Source: Gammaproteobacteria bacterium (GTDB taxonomy: Bacteria > Pseudomonadota > Gammaproteobacteria > Nevskiales > Nevskiaceae). Taken from it: a stretch of 64,000 nucleotides of DNA. Location: the NCBI GenBank assembly GCA_026398815.1, contig JAPLSA010000014.1:1-64000 (forward strand). Reading direction: 5' to 3'. The notes under the pieces were generated by a model. The model made no database searches, was not told where the DNA came from, and saw nothing but the letters and a program-made list of their open reading frames with translations. Shown piece by piece: positions 62,570 to 64,000 of the stretch. Each line of letters starts with the position of its first letter. Within the stretch, counting starts at the first letter, position 1. Made by a program: the position numbers and the translations under genes.

Positions 62570-64000
62570 CACGGCAGGCCTTCGTCACCGGCCACGACCG
62601 ACGGCTGCGCGATCGGCGCCAGCCACGGCTCCACCGGCTGCGGCTTGCCGTCAGCCGCCAACCAGGCGAACACCAGCGAATGCCACAGCACCCGCTGCAC
62701 GTAGTTGCGGGTTTCGTTGAACGGAATGTTCTCGATCCAGATATCCGCCGGCAGCGGTCGCTCCGGCAGCCAGCGGGCAGCGGCGTTGGGGCCGGCGTTG
62801 TAGCCGGCGATGGCGACCGGAACCTGGCCGGCAAAACGGTCGACCAGATCGCGCAGATGGGCCGCCCCCAGCGGCACGTTGGTGGCCGGATCGAACAGCG
62901 CGTCGCGGTTCGGCACCGGCCGCGCCCATTTGCGCGCAGTGCGGGCGGCGGTCTCGATCAGCATCTGGGTCAGGCCGTAGGCGTTGGCCGATGACACGGC
63001 ATCGGCGCGGTACAGGCTTTCCTGGCGCAGCAGGCCGTAGATCAAGGTCGGCGGCAGGCCGGACAGCGCCGCGCCGGCCTTGACCGGCGCGTCGTAGGGA
63101 CGCGGATAGAGGGTGGCGTAGTCGGTGAAGATCTTCTGCCGCGATGCCGTGGCCACACCCTGCTCGTACCAGCCCCAGCGCATCGGCAGGAACACGGCCT
63201 GCGGCCGGGCGGCGGCCTCCAGCGATTCGTAGGCGACCGCGAACTCCACCGACGCCGGCGTGCGCTGCGCGACCCGGAACAGCTCGCGCGCGCGGATGAA
63301 GCCGGGCAGCGCGTCGAGCCGGGCGATCCGCGCTTCGTCGACGCCGAGCGGCTGCGGATGCGGCGCGTAGCGGGCGCCCGCCTGGGCCGCCGCCAGCGCC
63401 GGATACCAGCCGTCTTCGGCAGCCAGCGTCGCCAGCTGCGCCTTGGCGGCTTCGTCGCCGCCAGCCGCCGCCGCCCGCGCCGACCAGTAGCGCCAGCGCT
63501 GCTCGCTGCGGCTGGCCTCCGGCAGCAGCGCGATGGCCCGCGTCACCTGCGGCCAGTCGCCGCTCCACAGCGCGGCACGCGCCCACCATTCGGCGGTCAC
63601 GACATCGACATCGGCCGGCAGCGTCTTCGCGAACCAGTCGAGCGCCGCCGGCTTGCGGCTCCAGGCCAAGCCCAGCGCCAGCGCCCGGGCGTAGCGGCTG
63701 GCGGCCGCGTCGTCGAGCCGGCGCGCCTCGCGCAGCGCAGCGAAACGCGCGGCGGCAGCTTCCGGGTCCTTGCGGGCGTGGCGCTGCCAGCCATCGAGCA
63801 AGGCTTCGTCGTCGACCGGCCGGGCCGGATCGGCGATCAGCGCGTCGAGCGCCTTCTGCGGCGCGTCGATCAGCGCCGCCCACTGACTGATTCGCGCGCG
63901 CGCATCCGCCGCCAGCGGTGTCGCGATCACCTTGGCCAGGGCGCCGTAGCCGTTGCCGGCCACCCGGCGCGCGCGCGCCTCGATCAGCGCCGGCGTCAGC
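62569..64000 (-). CDS. slt: Soluble lytic murein transglycosylase (Slt70-like), partial at the window edge
   Basis: Periplasmic enzyme that cleaves peptidoglycan with formation of 1,6-anhydromuramic acid. The frame stays open through base 64000, so the N-terminus, including any signal peptide, is missing and the GTG at 63963 is internal. The visible ~475 residues are the superhelical U/L domain (many Ala-rich helices), then the catalytic domain with the Glu in [41 protein letters not shown] and [16 protein letters not shown]. It runs into cca with overlapping stop/start. Confidence 0.92.
   Translation of the reverse strand, partial: LTPALIEARARRVAGNGYGALAKVIATPLAADARARISQWAALIDAPQKALDALIADPARPVDDEALLDGWQRHARKDPEAAAARFAALREARRLDDAAASRYARALALGLAWSRKPAALDWFAKTLPADVDVVTAEWWARAALWSGDWPQVTRAIALLPEASRSEQRWRYWSARAAAAGGDEAAKAQLATLAAEDGWYPALAAAQAGARYAPHPQPLGVDEARIARLDALPGFIRARELFRVAQRTPASVEFAVAYESLEAAARPQAVFLPMRWGWYEQGVATASRQKIFTDYATLYPRPYDAPVKAGAALSGLPPTLIYGLLRQESLYRADAVSSANAYGLTQMLIETAARTARKWARPVPNRDALFDPATNVPLGAAHLRDLVDRFAGQVPVAIAGYNAGPNAAARWLPERPLPADIWIENIPFNETRNYVQRVLWHSLVFAWLAADGKPQPVEPWLAPIAQPSVVAGDEGLP

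Overview
The window is high-GC bacterial chromosome, mostly about two-thirds GC by eye. The gene set points to a gammaproteobacterium: a two-cysteine OxyR, HemF next to TsaC, the dprA-smg-topA block, a CstA/YbdD pair, homodimeric AceE with AceF, E. coli-type Cca and a Pseudomonas-type alginate system. The combination would suit a Nevskiales or Xanthomonadales-like lineage, but that placement is inference. No rRNA, tRNA, CRISPR array or insertion sequence was seen.

Layout: 1-8.3 kb holds the 3' part of glpK, trkA, a secreted S41 peptidase, trkH (-), thrB and a RHH/RelE toxin-antitoxin pair. 8.3-14.4 kb holds ybdD/cstA (-), a thioesterase coupled to an orphan TadG-like protein (-), a GST and def (-). 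14.6-21.9 kb is a housekeeping run on the + strand: a LysM lipoprotein, dprA, smg, topA, tsaC and hemF. 22-29.4 kb has oxyR, a CysZ-like protein, a second LysR regulator, aceE-aceF and a 57-aa protein. 29.4-38.3 kb is mixed accessory material: peptidases, a DNA glycosylase, a low-GC PD-(D/E)XK nuclease-like ORF with integron-cassette-like borders, a PhzF protein, an alanine-rich secreted protein with 11-residue repeats, a SnoaL protein and an alkyltransferase-like DNA repair protein.

The centrepiece is 38.98-56.09 kb, a one-direction 13-gene alginate biosynthesis and export operon: algD, alg8, alg44, algK, algE, algG, algF, algX, algL, a TPR gene with no counterpart in the Pseudomonas operon, algJ, algI and a second algI. 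AlgD makes GDP-mannuronate. Alg8 and the c-di-GMP receptor Alg44 polymerise it. AlgK, AlgE, AlgX, AlgG and AlgL form the periplasmic/outer-membrane export, epimerisation and clearance machinery. AlgI, AlgJ, AlgF and AlgX O-acetylate the polymer. Compared with Pseudomonas, algF has moved, algA is absent from the window, algI is tandemly duplicated and a TPR protein is inserted. A long leader upstream of algD carries a plausible sigma-E/AlgU-like promoter and a sigma-70-like promoter. A perfect 15-bp stem hairpin closes the operon.

56.1-64 kb has a 65-aa protein, an M13 peptidase (-), an unknown alanine-rich coiled-coil lipoprotein followed by a GNAT-type protein, then cca and a partial lytic transglycosylase gene, both on the - strand.
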